Positions 1-7,726 of a DNA stretch of 34,376 bases are shown in pieces (within the stretch, counting starts at the first letter, position 1; each line of letters starts with the position of its first letter). The notes under the pieces were generated by a model. That model had not been told where the DNA came from. It saw only the letters and a program-made list of their open reading frames with translations, and made no database searches. Where the stretch lies: positions 1 through 34,376 of the forward strand of contig JALHIN010000020.1 of NCBI GenBank assembly GCA_022839995.1, read 5' to 3'. The stretch is from 79-D21 sp022839995. Lineage in GTDB: Bacteria > Synergistota > Synergistia > Synergistales > 79-D21. The translations under genes and the position numbers were made by a program.

Positions 1-1
1 G

Positions 2-166
2 TCGGACATCCTGGTGTTCGGGGGAGGCGTGATCCCGGAGGACGACGTGCCGAAGCTGAAGGCCATGGGGGCGGGGGCCATCTTCGGTCCCGGGACCCCA
101 ACCTCCGTCTGCATCGACTGGCTCCTCTCCGCGGTCCGGGAAAAGTGGGAAAAGGAGTCCGCCTAA
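2..166 (+). CDS. Methylmalonyl-CoA mutase, cobalamin-binding (C-terminal) part, 3' fragment
   Basis: Only the last 54 codons are present; the gene enters from the left edge and stops at TAA 164-166. The peptide carries the end of the B12-binding fold typical of methylmalonyl-CoA mutase small subunits or C-terminal domains: GGGVIPEDDVPKLKAMG followed by AIFGPGT. In the family this domain holds cobalamin for interconversion of (R)-methylmalonyl-CoA and succinyl-CoA in the cytoplasm. The next gene (meaB) starts on the base after the stop codon, and MeaB is the known chaperone of this enzyme, which supports the call. From the fragment I cannot tell a stand-alone small subunit from a full-length mutase, and the related isobutyryl-CoA or ethylmalonyl-CoA mutases are not excluded. 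Confidence 0.88.
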   Translation, partial: SDILVFGGGVIPEDDVPKLKAMGAGAIFGPGTPTSVCIDWLLSAVREKWEKESA

Positions 167-1114
167 GTGGAAAAGCTGATCGCCAGGGCCCTGGAAGGGG
201 ACCATCGATCGATCGCCAGGCTGATCAGCCTGGTCGAAAGCGAATCCCCCCAGGCCGAAATCATCATGCGGAAAATCTACCCTCACTCCGGGAAAGCCCA
301 TATCATCGGCCTGACCGGGAGCCCAGGAGCGGGGAAAAGCACGCTCGCGGACAAGATCATCGCGCATTTCAAATCCCTCGGAAAAACCGTCGGAGTCATC
401 GCGGTGGACCCTTCGAGCCCTTTCACGGGGGGAGCCATACTCGGAGATCGTCTCAGAATGCAGCAGCACGCCGTCGACCCCGACGTTTTCATACGAAGCA
501 TGGGCACGAGGGGATCCCTTGGCGGCCTGAGCCGTTCGACCCAGGAGGCGGCGCTGATCCTTGACGCCTGCGGCAAGGATGTCGTCATCATCGAAACGGT
601 CGGGGTCGGCCAGTCCGAGGTCGATATCGTCAAAATCGCCGACACGGTCGGCCTCATCCTTGTCCCGGGCATGGGAGACGATATCCAGATCATGAAGGCC
701 GGCATCATGGAAATCGCGGACCTCTTCATCGTGAACAAGGCAGACCGGGACGGTGCCGACCGAGTGGCGACGGAAGTCAACATGATGCTTGACCTCCTCG
801 GGATGAGAGCCTGGCGCCCCCCTGTGCTCAAAACGGTTGCAGAGCGGGGGGAAGGCGTCGAGGAAGTCGTTTCGGAAATGCTGCGGCACGCGGATTTCCT
901 GAGTCGGAGCGAGGAAGGCAGGCGCCGGAAATGGCAGCGCCTTGGCATGGAGGTCGAAGAGATCCTCCGGAGGGAAATCGCGGCAATGGTCGAGGTTGCC
1001 TGGGAGAAGGAAAAGTCCCCGGAACTCTTCGAATTGCTCGCCGCCCGGAAAACCACCCCGTATGAGGTCGCGGAGGAGGTTCTCGGGAAAATCCTGTCGG
1101 AAACGTGCAGCTGA
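167..1114 (+). CDS. meaB: MeaB/ArgK-family G3E GTPase, methylmalonyl-CoA mutase chaperone
   Basis: Protein of 315 aa starting at GTG 167, abutting the stop codon of the mutase fragment, so the two are almost certainly translationally coupled. Walker A GSPGAGKS lies at residues 51-58, followed by VDPSSPFTGGAILGDR and then IIETVGVGQSEVD, both hallmarks of the MeaB/ArgK branch of G3E GTPases; the base-recognition motif NKAD is in FIVNKADRDGAD. The family uses GTP to gate cofactor loading and protect or reactivate adenosylcobalamin-dependent mutases. Length is normal for the family (about 310-330 aa). Adjacency to a mutase makes this role more likely than the old 'LAO/AO transport ATPase' label. 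Confidence 0.95.
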   Translation: MEKLIARALEGDHRSIARLISLVESESPQAEIIMRKIYPHSGKAHIIGLTGSPGAGKSTLADKIIAHFKSLGKTVGVIAVDPSSPFTGGAILGDRLRMQQHAVDPDVFIRSMGTRGSLGGLSRSTQEAALILDACGKDVVIIETVGVGQSEVDIVKIADTVGLILVPGMGDDIQIMKAGIMEIADLFIVNKADRDGADRVATEVNMMLDLLGMRAWRPPVLKTVAERGEGVEEVVSEMLRHADFLSRSEEGRRRKWQRLGMEVEEILRREIAAMVEVAWEKEKSPELFELLAARKTTPYEVAEEVLGKILSETCS

Positions 1115-1219
1115 CCGGCAAGGCCCGTCCGGCTCGATCGAGTTACGGCAAAGGCAGCAGGATCGTCAATGGTATGATTAGCTGGCGTTGAGGCAGACAG
1201 CCAAGGAGGTTGGTACACG

Positions 1220-2317
1220 ATGCGCATTGCCATCGGATCGGACCACGCCGGTTTCACCCTGAAGGAAAAGATCAAGGAATTTCTTCGCGACTCAGGCCAT
1301 GAAGTGCAGGATTTTGGGACCCATTCAGCGGAGTTGAGCGTCGACTACCCGGACTTCGGCTTCAAGGTCGGGGAAAGCGTCGCCTCCGGGCAATCGGAAC
1401 GGGGAATCCTGCTCTGCGGTTCGGGAATCGGAATGTCGATCGCCGCGAACAAGGTTCCGGGTGTCTACGGAGCTCTTTGCAACGATCCGGACACCGCCCG
1501 CTTGAGCCGCCTGCACAACAACTCGAACGTTCTGATCCTTGGAGGACGGGTCGTGGAGGAAAAAACCGCAATCGAAACCGTGCGGGTCTGGCTGGAAACT
1601 CCCTTCGAAGGGGGGCGCCACTCGGCCCGGGTAAAGAAGATCGTATCCTTCGAATCCCAGCTGACCGCTTTCCCGGCTTACCCCAACGGCAATCCGCTGT
1701 TCATCCTGGATCACCCGCTGATCCAGCACAAGGTAGGCATCATCCGGGACAAAAACACGACCGTGAAGGAATTTCGGGAACTTGTCCAGGAAATCGCCGG
1801 CCTCATGGTCTACGAGATCACGCGGACCCTCTCGCTGGAAGAAACGGAAGTCGAAACCCCCATCAGCCGAACCAAGGTCCTGACCCTCTCAGGGAAAAAA
1901 CTCGCGATCGTTCCCATCCTCAGGGCAGGGCTGGGCATGGTCGAGGGAATTCTCCGGATCATCCCGAACGCCAAAGTGGGGCACATCGGGCTTTACAGGG
2001 ACCCGGAAACCCTCTTGCCCGTCGAGTATTACTGCAAGCTGCCGGGCGACATCGAGGAGCGGGACATCTTCATTCTCGATCCGATGCTGGCGACAGGGGG
2101 ATCTTCAGCTGCCGCCATCGACCTGATCAAGAAGCGTGGAGGGAAGAAGATCACGCTCGTCTGCCTGATCTCCGCGCCGGAAGGGGTGGCATTCGTCCAC
2201 AGGCAGCATCCGGAAATCCCGATCTTCACGGCTGCGCTTGACAGTCACCTGAACGATCACGGATACATCGTCCCCGGACTGGGGGATGCCGGGGACCGCC
2301 TGTTCGGCACAAGATAA
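1220..2317 (+). CDS. Fused ribose-5-phosphate isomerase B / uracil phosphoribosyltransferase
   Basis: A single 365-aa ORF contains two whole enzymes. Residues 1-145 are RpiB: SDHAG at 7-11, the catalytic Cys66 in LLCGSGIG, and H99/N100 in RLHNN; it interconverts ribulose-5-P and ribose-5-P. Residues 160-365 are Upp: HPLIQHKVGIIRD, the flexible-loop region VPILRAGLGM (231-240), the PRPP loop LDPMLATGGS (286-295) and the uracil-site signature GYIVPGLGDAGDR; it makes UMP from uracil and PRPP. The linker is only about 15 residues. Start ATG 1220 has AAGGAGG at 1203-1209. In many Gram-positive genomes rpiB and upp are neighbouring separate genes, so a fusion is plausible. No stop codon or frameshift separates the halves. 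Confidence 0.93.
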   Translation: MRIAIGSDHAGFTLKEKIKEFLRDSGHEVQDFGTHSAELSVDYPDFGFKVGESVASGQSERGILLCGSGIGMSIAANKVPGVYGALCNDPDTARLSRLHNNSNVLILGGRVVEEKTAIETVRVWLETPFEGGRHSARVKKIVSFESQLTAFPAYPNGNPLFILDHPLIQHKVGIIRDKNTTVKEFRELVQEIAGLMVYEITRTLSLEETEVETPISRTKVLTLSGKKLAIVPILRAGLGMVEGILRIIPNAKVGHIGLYRDPETLLPVEYYCKLPGDIEERDIFILDPMLATGGSSAAAIDLIKKRGGKKITLVCLISAPEGVAFVHRQHPEIPIFTAALDSHLNDHGYIVPGLGDAGDRLFGTR

Positions 2318-2362
2318 CGGACTTGGAAATCAGACCTGCGGGAGCGAAATGAGGAAATCCGT

Positions 2363-3256
2363 GTGTTGAATCCGATGATCCTGCAGTTTTTGGCCTCGCT
2401 CAGCTGGGGACTCCTGGTTACCCCGATTTCCATTTCCCTGGCGAGGCGGTTTCGTGTCCTGGATGAACCGGGGGGGAGGAAAATCCATAGCGGGACCGTC
2501 CCACGCGGCGCCGGTATCGTCCTTTGGCTGGGATATCTCCTGTGGGTCCTGCTTCTTGGCGGTTCCCTCCCTTGGGCCAGGATGACCGCGATCGGAGCGA
2601 CGCTGGTTTTCCTCGTGGGATACGTGGACGACATGAAGCAGACATCGCCCTACCTCCGGCTGGGAGTCCACCTGGCTGCAGCTCTGATCGCCATCGCTTT
2701 GCTGCCTTTGGCCCCCTTGACCCGGGCTTTGCTCGTGGTTTGGATCGCGGGATGCACGAATGCCTACAACCTAATCGACGGGATGGACGGGCTCTGCCTA
2801 TCCTTAACCATTTCCACCGCCTGCCTTTTCTGCATTACGGGACAACTGCTCCCCTGGTTTCCCCTTGCGGGCCTTTGTCTCGGGGTCCTCTTCTGGAACT
2901 TTCCCCTTCCCCGGGCAAGGACCTTCCTTGGCGATGGGGGCAGCACGCTTCTTGGATTCCTTTGCGCAACCCAAATGACGGGATCGGTCATCAAAGGGGG
3001 CCTGGATCCCATTTTCCTGCTTCCCGTATTGGTCCTCCTGGGAGGAGTCCCCGTATTCGACACGCTTATGGCGGTTGCCCGGAGGCTTTTTCGTGGAAGG
3101 TCGCCGTTCCTGCCCGATCGGGGACATCTTCATCACCGCCTCCTGGACCGTTCCTTCCCGATACCCGCTATTATTGTCATGATGGGGGCGATGCACATCG
3201 TTTTGCTCGCTTCGGGAATTGCTCTCCTGAAATGGCTGTCGCGAACACCCCTGTAA
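2363..3256 (+). CDS. WecA/MraY-like polyprenyl-phosphate N-acetylhexosamine-1-phosphate transferase
   Basis: A 297-aa very hydrophobic protein with about eight to ten membrane segments. Family motifs appear in order: IHSGTVPRGAG near residue 41, the Mg-binding YVDDMKQTSP (D89, D90), NAYNLIDGMDGL (133-144), FLGDGGST (188-195) and the cytoplasmic HLHHRL loop (255-260). This family transfers a sugar-1-phosphate from UDP-GlcNAc or similar to undecaprenyl phosphate at the cytoplasmic membrane. The HLHHRL loop favours WecA/TagO over MraY. It is shorter than E. coli WecA, and GDGGS replaces the usual GDSGS. The start is GTG 2363 with GAGG 8 nt upstream; TTG 2366 or ATG 2375 are alternatives. The following wecB gene makes UDP-ManNAc, suggesting a surface-polymer route; the exact sugar substrate is unknown. 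Confidence 0.85.
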   Translation: MLNPMILQFLASLSWGLLVTPISISLARRFRVLDEPGGRKIHSGTVPRGAGIVLWLGYLLWVLLLGGSLPWARMTAIGATLVFLVGYVDDMKQTSPYLRLGVHLAAALIAIALLPLAPLTRALLVVWIAGCTNAYNLIDGMDGLCLSLTISTACLFCITGQLLPWFPLAGLCLGVLFWNFPLPRARTFLGDGGSTLLGFLCATQMTGSVIKGGLDPIFLLPVLVLLGGVPVFDTLMAVARRLFRGRSPFLPDRGHLHHRLLDRSFPIPAIIVMMGAMHIVLLASGIALLKWLSRTPL

Positions 3257-3281
3257 TCAATCCAACAAGGAGTTAGAGGAT

Positions 3282-4451
3282 ATGGAACAACAACGGAAAA
3301 AAGTCTGCGTGGTCGTCGGAACAAGGCCGGAAGCCATCAAAATGGCTCCGGTCGCACTGCGTTTGGCGCGCTCCCCGAAACTCGACTGTTTCCTCCTGGC
3401 TACGGGGCAGCACGTTCAAATGCTGCACCAGGCGCTGGAACACTTCAACCTCAGGGCGGATCTCGACCTGAACGTCATGAAAGAAAGGCAAAGCCTGGAC
3501 TACCTGACCTCAGCCGTCCTGGAGGGCGTCGGCGAAGCACTCGACCGGCATTCTCCCGACCTGGTCCTGGTCCACGGGGACACGACAACGACCTTTGCCG
3601 CCTCTCTGGCGGCCTTTTACCGGAAAATCCCAGTTGGGCACGTGGAAGCCGGCTTGAGAAGCCGAAACGTTCTCCTGCCTTTCCCTGAAGAGATGAACCG
3701 CCTCTTGACGGACCGTCTCGCTTCCCTGTGGTTCGCACCTACGGAAGGAGCCAAGAAAAACCTGACGATCGAAGGGGTGCCCGCGGAAAGGATCTTCGTC
3801 ACGGGGAACACCGTGATCGACGCGTTGCTCTGGACCCGGGAGAACCGCAAAGAACCGTCCATGGACGCGCTTCGTTCCATCCCGGCGGAGGCCGACCTGG
3901 TTCTGCTGACGGCCCATCGCCGAGAATCCTGGGGTGAACCCCTCAAGCGAATCTGCAGGGCCGCGGAACAACTCAGGAAATCCTACCCGAACCTGTGGCT
4001 CCTGATCCCGATGCATCGGAACCCCGCGGTTCGTGAAATCGTCCAGGACTTCTTCCGTGACCGGGAAAGGGTCGTCCTATGCGATCCCTTGGATTACCCG
4101 GATTTTGTTTGGGCGATGGACCGCAGCCGTTTCATCCTGAGCGACAGCGGAGGAGTGCAGGAAGAAGCGACTGCCTTGAAAAAACCCGTTCTTGTCCTCC
4201 GTGAAGTGACAGAACGGCCCGAAGCCGTAGAATCGGGGCCTGCCCTGCTCGTAGGGACGGATGAACGGAAAATCCTCGATTCCGCTGTTCCCCTCATGGA
4301 AGACGAAGAGGCCTACCGGAACCTGCTCTCGAGATGTACCAATCCGTTCGGCGACGGTCACGCCTCGGACAGGATCGTCCTTGAAGCCGAAAGGTTCCTG
4401 GGATTCGGGGACGGATCGGTCATTGTAGGCGGCAAACCGCGAGAGGAGTGA
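3282..4451 (+). CDS. wecB: UDP-N-acetylglucosamine 2-epimerase (non-hydrolysing)
   Basis: A 389-aa cytoplasmic GT-B fold enzyme interconverting UDP-GlcNAc and UDP-ManNAc. Motifs: GTRPEAIKMAPV (13-24), VHGDTTTT with D100, GHVEAGLR with E122, FPEEMNR with E136/E137, TAHRRES with H212, and the UDP-site SDSGGVQEEA. These match the E. coli catalytic set D95, E117, E131 and H213. Start ATG 3282 has AAGGAG about 9 nt upstream. The product feeds ManNAc-containing surface polymers, consistent with the WecA-like transferase 25 bp upstream. The gene ends in GTGA just before murA, so the three genes probably form one unit. Confidence 0.95.
   Translation: MEQQRKKVCVVVGTRPEAIKMAPVALRLARSPKLDCFLLATGQHVQMLHQALEHFNLRADLDLNVMKERQSLDYLTSAVLEGVGEALDRHSPDLVLVHGDTTTTFAASLAAFYRKIPVGHVEAGLRSRNVLLPFPEEMNRLLTDRLASLWFAPTEGAKKNLTIEGVPAERIFVTGNTVIDALLWTRENRKEPSMDALRSIPAEADLVLLTAHRRESWGEPLKRICRAAEQLRKSYPNLWLLIPMHRNPAVREIVQDFFRDRERVVLCDPLDYPDFVWAMDRSRFILSDSGGVQEEATALKKPVLVLREVTERPEAVESGPALLVGTDERKILDSAVPLMEDEEAYRNLLSRCTNPFGDGHASDRIVLEAERFLGFGDGSVIVGGKPREE
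4443..4448 (+). promoter_or_regulatory. Ribosome binding site deciding the murA start
   Basis: GAGGAG at 4443-4448 sits 8 nt before TTG 4457, the ideal distance. The in-frame GTG at 4448 overlaps this Shine-Dalgarno sequence and has none of its own, so TTG 4457 is the better murA start. Confidence 0.6.
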
Positions 4452-4456
4452 GAGAG

Positions 4457-5740
4457 TTGAGTCAGAAACTGGTACTTAGAGGCGATCGTCCCCTGAAAGG
4501 AACCGTAAAAGCCCAGGGGGCAAAAAACGCGGCGCTCCCGGTCATGGCGAGCGCTCTTCTGATCAGCGAGGGAACTCTTGAATTGAGCCGGGTGCCCGAT
4601 CTTCACGACATCCAGACCATGTCCGATCTCCTGAGGAACCTCGGCGCGGAGGTCCACTTTTCGGAAGGCCAGATGCGCATCCTCACGCCAAAAGACCTGG
4701 ACTGGGCAACTCCGCCGGCCCTCGTCAGAAAGATGAGGGCCTCGTCCCTGGTCCTGGGCCCCCTGCTTGCTCGCTGCCACAGGGCGGTTCTGCCCCTGCC
4801 CGGCGGGTGTGCGATCGGAAGCCGGCCAATCGACCTCCACCTCAAGGGGTTGGCCAAGATGGGAGCCGAAATTCGCCTTGAACACGGTTCCGTCCACGCG
4901 GAAGCCAAGCGGCTCAAAGGAACCCGGATCTACCTCGATTTCCCCTCCGTCGGTGCGACGGAGAACATCCTGATGGCCGCCGTCCTAGCGGAAGGAGAAA
5001 CGGTGATCGAGAACGCGGCAAGAGAACCCGAGATTTCCAACCTGGCAGAAGTGCTGACCCGCATGGGGGGAAAAATCGAGGGGCAGGGGACAGGAACGAT
5101 CCGCGTCAGGGGAGTCGAAACTCTCCATAGCACGAACATCAAGATCATCCCGGACAGGATCGAAGCTTCCACCTATATCCTGGCAGGCGTCATCACCGGT
5201 GGGGATGTGACCGTAACGGAGATGGAACCCGAACACCTGGAGGCTCTTCTCGCCAAGCTTGAGGAAGCCGGAACCCGCCTGTCCATCCGTAAGGATTCCG
5301 TCCGGACCCTTCCAGGGGGTGCCCTGTCTGCGGTTTCACTCAAAACCCTGCCGTACCCGGGTTTTCCTACCGACCTCCAGCCGCAGATCATGGCCGCCCT
5401 ATGCCTGGCAAAAGGAACGAGCGTGATCCAGGAGCGGGTTTTCGAGTCCCGGTTCCTTCACGTTAGCGAACTCAAGCGAATGGGCTGCCAGATCGAACTC
5501 CAGGGGGACACCGCCATCATCACTGGAATCGAAAAACTGACCGGAGCGGAAGTCAGGGCGACGGACCTGAGGGCCGGGGCCGCCCTTGTCCTGGCCGGTC
5601 TCGCCGCGAACGGCTATACTTGCATCTACCAAATGGGGCACATTCAGCGAGGCTATGAGAAGATGGTCGAGAAACTGAAAAGCCTCGGAGGCGAAGTCGA
5701 AATCGTCCCCTGCAACGAAAACGAGGGCCCAAAATTCTAG
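4457..5740 (+). CDS. murA: UDP-N-acetylglucosamine 1-carboxyvinyltransferase (MurA)
   Basis: A 427-aa cytoplasmic enzyme that adds enolpyruvate from PEP to UDP-GlcNAc, the first committed step of peptidoglycan synthesis and the fosfomycin target. The N-terminus KLVLRGDRPLKGTVKAQGAKN matches the family, with the catalytic Lys/Asn in the last motif. The active-site Cys118 lies in LPGGCAIGSRP, so a fosfomycin-sensitive Cys enzyme is expected rather than a Cys-to-Asp variant. The C-terminal GFPTDLQPQ and the RGYE region are also typical. TTG 4457 is preferred on Shine-Dalgarno spacing; GTG 4448 would add three residues and overlap the wecB stop codon by 4 nt. Either way the gene is coupled to wecB. 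Confidence 0.95.
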   Translation: MSQKLVLRGDRPLKGTVKAQGAKNAALPVMASALLISEGTLELSRVPDLHDIQTMSDLLRNLGAEVHFSEGQMRILTPKDLDWATPPALVRKMRASSLVLGPLLARCHRAVLPLPGGCAIGSRPIDLHLKGLAKMGAEIRLEHGSVHAEAKRLKGTRIYLDFPSVGATENILMAAVLAEGETVIENAAREPEISNLAEVLTRMGGKIEGQGTGTIRVRGVETLHSTNIKIIPDRIEASTYILAGVITGGDVTVTEMEPEHLEALLAKLEEAGTRLSIRKDSVRTLPGGALSAVSLKTLPYPGFPTDLQPQIMAALCLAKGTSVIQERVFESRFLHVSELKRMGCQIELQGDTAIITGIEKLTGAEVRATDLRAGAALVLAGLAANGYTCIYQMGHIQRGYEKMVEKLKSLGGEVEIVPCNENEGPKF

Positions 5741-5766
5741 AGCCAAAAGGCGGGGAGGGGATCGTC

Positions 5767-6885
5767 ATGTCCTGGAAAAGCCATATCGTCAGGAAATCCC
5801 TTGCGGGCGTCGAGCCATACCGGCCGGGAAAACCCATTTCGGAGGTACAGCGGGAGTTGGGACTTCAATCGGCGATCCGCCTTTGTTCCAACGAAAACCC
5901 CTGGCCTCTCCCGGAAAAGGTGCTAGAAGCCGTCCGAGCTTCGTCGGACGAAATTTGCCGTTATCCCGACCCCGCTTCTTACCGCCTGAAAAGGGCAATC
6001 GCCATGAAATGGGGCCGTTCTCCTTCGGAAGTCATTGTTGGAGCCGGCACCGAGGGGATCCTTTATTCCCTCTTCCAATCGATCATTGACGAAGGGGACG
6101 AAGTGGCGTACGCAGTTCCCACCTATCCGCTGTACGGCCTTGCGGCAGCTGCAGCCGGGGCGAAACGGGTCGAAATCAGGGCCGAGGGAAACGGGGAGAA
6201 GATCGGCATCGATCGGCTGATCGATGCCTGCGGTCCGAGGACGAAGGCTCTCGTGATCTGCAATCCCAACAACCCGACGGGGACCATCCTGAACCGGACG
6301 GACTTGACGGCTCTAGCCAGTTCCCTGAACGGCAGGGAAACGCTCCTCATCCTGGACGAAGCCTACGCGGAATACGTGGAGGACCCGAAATTCGCCTCCG
6401 GGATCGACCTCTTCGATCAACTGGGAAATGTCGTCATGATGAGGACCTTTTCAAAGATTTACGGGCTTGCGGCCTTGCGAGTCGGGTACGCGATCGCACC
6501 GAAACCCGTGGTTGAAACCTATCTAAAGGTCCGCAAGGTTTTCGAGGTCAACAGTATTGCCCAAAACGCCGCACTGGCCGCGCTTTCCGAAACCGCCTAC
6601 ATCCAGGAGGTCCGGGAAAAAACGCTGGCGGAACGCGAAAGGATGCACAACGCCTTACGCGACATGGGAATCCACGTGCAACCCACGCAAACGAACTTTC
6701 TCATCCTGGATTTCCAGAATGCCAAGACGGTCTATGAAAACCTCCTCATGGAAGGCATCATTGTTCGGCTCGGTGACGACCTTGGCTTTCCAGGACACTT
6801 GCGGGTCACGGTCGGTCTGCCCGAAGAAAACGACCGATTCCTCCAGAGTCTCGGAAAGGTGTTGAAGCGGATTGCCGGACGATGA
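5767..6885 (+). CDS. hisC: Histidinol-phosphate aminotransferase family (class I/II, PLP)
   Basis: A 372-aa fold-type I aminotransferase. Visible features: VEPYRPGKPISEVQRELG and LCSNENPWP at the N-terminus, NPNNPTG (166-172), DEAYAEY (197-203), the PLP-binding Lys230 in TFSKIYGLAALRVGY, and R238. HisC moves an amino group from glutamate to imidazole-acetol phosphate in histidine synthesis. No other his gene lies nearby. Several HisC-family enzymes act on phenylalanine, tyrosine or arogenate, so the true substrate is open. ATG 5767 has a GGGGAGGGG ribosome binding site 5-6 nt upstream, and the start follows murA by 26 bp. Confidence 0.85.
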   Translation: MSWKSHIVRKSLAGVEPYRPGKPISEVQRELGLQSAIRLCSNENPWPLPEKVLEAVRASSDEICRYPDPASYRLKRAIAMKWGRSPSEVIVGAGTEGILYSLFQSIIDEGDEVAYAVPTYPLYGLAAAAAGAKRVEIRAEGNGEKIGIDRLIDACGPRTKALVICNPNNPTGTILNRTDLTALASSLNGRETLLILDEAYAEYVEDPKFASGIDLFDQLGNVVMMRTFSKIYGLAALRVGYAIAPKPVVETYLKVRKVFEVNSIAQNAALAALSETAYIQEVREKTLAERERMHNALRDMGIHVQPTQTNFLILDFQNAKTVYENLLMEGIIVRLGDDLGFPGHLRVTVGLPEENDRFLQSLGKVLKRIAGR

Positions 6886-7726
6886 TGCCCCGCTTCTACC
6901 CGGTGTGAGAGTGCTGTCCTTTGTCGGAAGGGCTGGAACGGGAAAAAGCCAGCGTGCGCAGGTCCTGGCCAGGAACCTCGATATCGATTTCATCCTGGAT
7001 GACGGGCTGGTGATCCGGAAAGGCCAAATCGTTTGCGGACGCAGCGCGAAAACGGAAAGAAACCAGGTTCGTGCCATCCGACGAGCCATGATGGAGTTCC
7101 CCGAGCACCGGCAGGAAGTCCGGCAGTTTTTCCAGCAGGCACAGCCGTGTACCGTAATGATCATCGCCACTTCCGAGGGAATGGCGGAACAGATTGCCGG
7201 AAGGCTTGGGCTGCCCAAGCCCGAAAGCGTAATACGGATTGAAGACGTGGCCACCCCGGAAGAAATCCGAAGGGCGAGACTGGAGAGGAAGGTCAAGGGA
7301 CAGCACGTGATTCCCGTTTCCCAGGTCCAGGTTCGAAAGAACTTTGCCGGCAAGCTCGTCGGGAAGCTACGGGTTTTCTGGAAGGGGAAGGACAAGTACG
7401 AAGGGGAAAAAACGATCGTCAGGCCCCCTTTCAGCTTCATCGGAGCCTTGCGGATAGAACCGCAGGCGATCGAGGATTTGGTACGCCATGTCACCTTGCG
7501 GACACCTCAAGTCACAAGCGTGCAGGAAGTCAGGATCAAGCCGGGATCCGAGGGGGTGGCAATCCAACTGAAAATAGGCGTGACCCTGGGAGAGAGGAAC
7601 CTGGTTGAGATTGCAAGGACCGTGAAGGCCAGAATCTCCTCCAGCGTGAGCTATTTCATGGGACTGGACGTCCGAGGGGTCGATGTCATCGTCGCAGAGG
7701 TGGATTTGCATGCAGGCGGGAAATAG
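6872..7726 (+). CDS. P-loop nucleotide-binding protein with C-terminal Asp23/Gls24-like domain
   Basis: A 284-aa soluble protein of unknown function. The N-terminal part has a clear Walker A, GRAGTGKS at 19-26, followed by IDFILDDGLVIRKG; residues to about 185 look like a small P-loop NTPase with the conserved-looking stretches RSAKTERNQVRAIRRAM and GQHVIPVSQVQVRK. The last 95 residues (from about FIGALRIE) resemble the Asp23/Gls24 domain: alternating strands, a GV-I-L-I-V pattern, then a YFMGLDVRGVDVIV ending. Asp23-family proteins are known from Gram-positive envelope stress and membrane association. The start is probably TTG 6872 (AAAGGTG 10 nt upstream), overlapping hisC by 14 bp; GTG 6905 or 6911 are possible but lack a good ribosome binding site. 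No transmembrane segment is seen. Domain calls are by eye. Confidence 0.65.
   Translation: MPDDDAPLLPGVRVLSFVGRAGTGKSQRAQVLARNLDIDFILDDGLVIRKGQIVCGRSAKTERNQVRAIRRAMMEFPEHRQEVRQFFQQAQPCTVMIIATSEGMAEQIAGRLGLPKPESVIRIEDVATPEEIRRARLERKVKGQHVIPVSQVQVRKNFAGKLVGKLRVFWKGKDKYEGEKTIVRPPFSFIGALRIEPQAIEDLVRHVTLRTPQVTSVQEVRIKPGSEGVAIQLKIGVTLGERNLVEIARTVKARISSSVSYFMGLDVRGVDVIVAEVDLHAGGK

Noticed and set aside
1133..1142. CTCGATCGAG palindrome in the gap after meaB
   Set aside because: A 10-bp palindrome without a T-run or repeat elsewhere; expected by chance in this sequence.
1173..1178. TATGAT as a possible -10 box before the rpiB-upp fusion
   Set aside because: No acceptable -35 element at 16-18 bp; too weak to report as a promoter.
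283..1275. Long minus-strand open frame (330 aa) across meaB
   Set aside because: It is antisense to a well-supported GTPase gene, has low-complexity Ser/Arg-rich composition and no recognisable domain; a shadow of high-GC codon bias.
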